22,459 nt of DNA from Euprymna scolopes (lineage: Eukaryota > Mollusca > Cephalopoda > Sepiida > Sepiolidae). The position numbers and the translations under genes were made by a program. Below are positions 20,639 through 22,459 of the stretch, one piece after another. The first letter of the stretch is position 1. The number at the start of each line of letters is the position of its first letter. The notes under the pieces are model-generated. The model was not told the origin of the DNA, made no database searches, and saw nothing but the letters and a program-made list of their open reading frames with translations. The stretch spans positions 100,664,464 through 100,686,922 of the forward strand of contig CM044497.1 in the NCBI GenBank assembly GCA_024364805.1, read 5' to 3'.

Positions 20639-20690
20639 CTACGTATGATATTCTTTAATTGCGTTTTCTTCGATTCATAACTATATCTAT

Positions 20691-20895
20691 ATATTTTTAA
20701 ATCAAATTTATTATGTAAATTCAAAAAAAAATATATATATATATTTTTTCTACTCATTTCTATCTCTAACCTATACTAATTTTCTTATAAATTTTAAATC
20801 CAAACCTTTTACTTCAATTTTTCAGATTCATCTGCCTTACTTTTAATGCTAGGTTTATTTTTGGTGTCTTTTCAATTCAATAGAAATCCTCCTAA
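20691..20895. other. AT-rich junction sequence
   Basis: A short A-run and (TA)n stretch (about 20726-20745) mark where PLE similarity on the left fades. The remaining bases before the hammerhead at 20896 are AT-rich and unassigned, but may belong to the same unit as that ribozyme. Confidence 0.4.
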
Positions 20896-21006
20896 ATTTG
20901 CTGATGAGGAGACCGTGCTTACCAAAAAAACTATGTATAATTGTTCTACGTGACTTCATGTATACCACAAATAAAAAGCACGGATTTCCGAAACGATCGT
21001 ACAGAT
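20896..21006 (+). ncRNA. Hammerhead ribozyme with long stem II
   Basis: All three conserved segments are present in order. Stem I is ATTTG (20896-20900) with CAGAT (21002-21006), five pairs including one G-U. CTGATGA is at 20901-20907. Stem II pairs GGAGA (20908-20912) with TTTCC (20985-20989) and CCGTGCTT (20913-20920) with AAGCACGG (20976-20983). That is 13 pairs with a single bulged A, closing a loop of 55 nt. GAAA lies at 20990-20993. ACGATCGT (20993-21000) is an 8-nt palindrome for stem III. The cleavage triplet would be GTA, cut after 21001. It is not clearly part of either PLE body, although PLEs use palindromic stem III. No protein frame adjoins it. Confidence 0.75.
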
Positions 21007-21120
21007 AATTGACTTTGTTGTTGTTCCTTCTTATGAAACTGATTTTTAATTTAATTAAAATTTTATTTTTAAATTAAAAATTTTTTTTTTAAATTTTTAA
21101 ATTATAAATCACATTACTTA

Positions 21121-21240
21121 ATATATATATATATATATATATATATAGTGTGTGTGTATATGCATGTATATGTAAATTTGAATATACATATACATGTGTA
21201 TATATATATGTGTATATTTATATGTATATGCATATATTTT
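21121..21240. repeat. TA/TG microsatellite cluster with 12-bp hairpin
   Basis: (AT)13-14 (21121-21147) is followed by a short GT run and TATG-rich sequence. Within it CATGTATATGTA (21163-21174) and TACATATACATG (21185-21196) form a perfect 12-bp inverted repeat with a 10-nt spacer. Probably a by-product of microsatellite drift. Confidence 0.85.
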
Positions 21241-21434
21241 TAAAAATTTCTTATCTGTTTTTACAAGTTGGTACAAGGCATCCCATCAGATGCAAAATAT
21301 TGACTCGCTATATATCGATATTCTAATTGAAATTGCATGCATTCTTACCGTCCATTTGAGTGTAATAGTTTTAATCACTTTTGCCCTAAGTTATCCCGGG
21401 TATATTTGCCAACTTGTTTTTTAATTTCTTTTTG

Positions 21435-21472
21435 ATAATTATAAATCTATTACTTTATAATTATAAATCTAT
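21435..21472 (+). repeat. Duplicated 16-mer
   Basis: ATAATTATAAATCTAT occurs at 21435-21450 and again at 21457-21472, a local duplication with a 22-bp period. Confidence 0.8.
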
Positions 21473-21957
21473 AATTGTTTCCCTTATTATTAGAGATTCT
21501 ATATTAATTTTATTGGACGCATCTTTACATTTGGACGAATCTTAACGCTATCTGCCCCTACCATTTCCACCACCGCCGAGATTTGTAGATCCTTTGACCA
21601 ATTTCTGACTTTAGTTACTTGCGCAAGCGGTACATGTTTTCACTTTTAGCGCCTTCTTATGACACGCGCGAATGTACATTCCGTTATTTATCCTTTTCTA
21701 TGTCTTCTTCTTATTTTGCCATACTCCCCCATTTTGTTTTTATTTTATCCCTTTTTACAAACACATTCTTCTCGACATTTTCAATCTCCTCTATTTCCTT
21801 CTCTCGTTTTTAATTCTAATTTTAGTATAATTTATTTAAATTTACTTTTATCTTTACTCCCTATAACTTATCCTTTTTCTTACTCTATCCATTACTCCAA
21901 CTATTTTTTTATTACCCATATGTAATCCAAAATCTTTTCTTATTATTCATTTTTTGC

Positions 21958-22028
21958 TTTAATCGTCTGACGACATGGGCTGGATAATTTGTTTATCCCG
22001 TCTATAGAAACAACGTGATATGATTAAA
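21958..22028 (+). ncRNA. Hammerhead-like fold with 12-bp stem II
   Basis: CTGACGA (21967-21973) and GAAAC (22007-22011) flank a strong hairpin. ATGGGC (21975-21980) pairs with GTCTAT (22000-22005) including G-U pairs. GGATAA (21982-21987) pairs with TTATCC (21993-21998) over a 5-nt loop. An outer helix, TTTAATC (21958-21964) with GATTAAA (22022-22028), encloses the whole unit. This is hammerhead order and geometry, but no clean NUH cleavage site or palindromic stem III follows GAAAC. It may be a derived or inactive hammerhead, or another structured repeat RNA. An A-rich tail (TAAAATAAATGC...) follows, as after the other hammerheads here. Confidence 0.5.
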
Positions 22029-22121
22029 ATAAATGCACCTTGAGGTTGAAATAATAAAAAAAGAATTCCTCTACTAATGTATTGAACACTCTTCTCTCCT
22101 TTTTTACCAACTATACTTCTT

Positions 22122-22122
22122 A

Positions 22123-22163
<41 letters not shown>

Positions 22164-22169
22164 CATATA
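22122..22169. repeat. (TA)n microsatellite, interrupted
   Basis: TA repeats with two ATACAT interruptions. Confidence 0.95.
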
Positions 22170-22459
22170 CCTTTCATTCTATCCTTTCTTTACATTCTAC
22201 ATTCATTCTCTTTATCTATGTCACTTAAAGGCATATTACTGTTAATATTTTTCTCCTTAGCAAAATTATTGCGAACTAATAATAGTATTTTACTAGAAAA
22301 GTTCTTCCGAACATGTGCTAACATTGACTACTCATGGGTTAAGGATTTCTATTTTAACATTGCATTATTTGATTTAGGCAATAAATTTTAAATTTTATTT
22401 GAAAATTGATTCTTTTTAAATGAGTAGTAGTTGAGGGGCAAAAATCAGAAGCTCACAGT
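22170..22459. other. AT-rich end of window
   Basis: Nothing recognised in the last 290 bases. Confidence 0.6.

Larger units (their letters stand above)
19863..20690 (-). mobile_element. Second Penelope-like element, 3' fragment, broken
   Basis: On the minus strand it contains the end of the linker (a TQLKNIIRR-like segment near 20670), the GIY-YIG domain (20638-20381), the C-terminal tail region (to about 20235) and a pLTR. The pLTR holds a decayed hammerhead (19996-20045) and the start-of-frame peptide [11 protein letters not shown], and stops at the (TA)n tract. Most of the reverse transcriptase is absent, so the copy is 5'-truncated. It is broken at least once more. Sequence differs clearly from the PLE at 7005-10395, so it is a different subfamily or an old relative. 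Confidence 0.8.
21500..22260 (+). other. Pyrimidine-rich segment, unassigned
   Basis: The plus strand is strongly C/T-biased for most of this span. A less AT-rich portion lies at about 21540-21690 (CACCACCGCCGAG, TTGCGCAAGCGG, GACACGCGCG). Open frames at 21619-21813 and 21659-21925 translate to Ser/Phe/Leu-rich low-complexity peptides and are not credible genes. The segment ends around the hammerhead-like fold at 21958-22028 and a TA microsatellite. It may be the body and tail of an unidentified retroposon. Confidence 0.45.

Noticed and set aside
21619-21925. Two plus-strand open frames rich in Ser, Phe and Leu
   Set aside because: Products of a pyrimidine-rich tract, no domain signal.

Overview
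This is AT-rich eukaryotic DNA dominated by fossil retroelements. I see no complete host gene and no bacterial-style operon. The mix suggests a mollusc, most likely a cephalopod: long (TA)n, (GT)n and (ACAT)n microsatellites, Penelope-like elements (PLEs) with GIY-YIG endonuclease, a truncated CR1/Jockey-type LINE tail, tRNA-derived modules and many hammerhead ribozyme (HHR) motifs. The species call is an inference from repeat style, not from a host gene.

Layout. 1-4484 is mostly featureless, with one weak candidate terminal exon (204-369). 4485-5678 and 13257-13681 are two copies of one dispersed repeat that begins ACTAGC, carries a CCCGGCGTT block and ends in TATAGAT. 7005-10395 is a nearly full-span but broken PLE on the minus strand: 5' pseudo-LTR (pLTR), N-terminal region, reverse transcriptase with YADD, GIY-YIG endonuclease and 3' pLTR, with an extra inverted pLTR piece at its 5' end. 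Two younger HHR-bearing retroposons sit inside it. One (8687-9208) is flanked by an exact 20-bp direct repeat and has HHR-containing inverted arms. 17800-19008 holds a long (TA)n tract, a probable diverged SINE, a tRNA-like module and a LINE 3' end with a poly(A) tail. 19794-20690 is a second PLE 3' fragment (minus) ending on a (TA)n tract. 20896-21006 and 21958-22028 are two plus-strand hammerhead or hammerhead-like folds that do not belong to either recognisable PLE body. The rest is low-complexity or unassigned AT-rich sequence.

The unifying theme is the hammerhead ribozyme. At least seven sites, on both strands and in several states of decay, carry the CUGANGA ... GAAA core. They lie inside PLE pLTRs, inside short non-autonomous retroposons that parasitise a PLE, and in the right-hand 1.2 kb. 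HHRs are established components of PLE pLTRs. The less familiar parts here are the HHR at 20896-21006, with an unusually long stem II and an 8-nt palindromic stem III, the long-hairpin variant at 21958-22028, and the nested, head-to-head HHR retroposon. All structures were read by eye; no database search or folding program was run.
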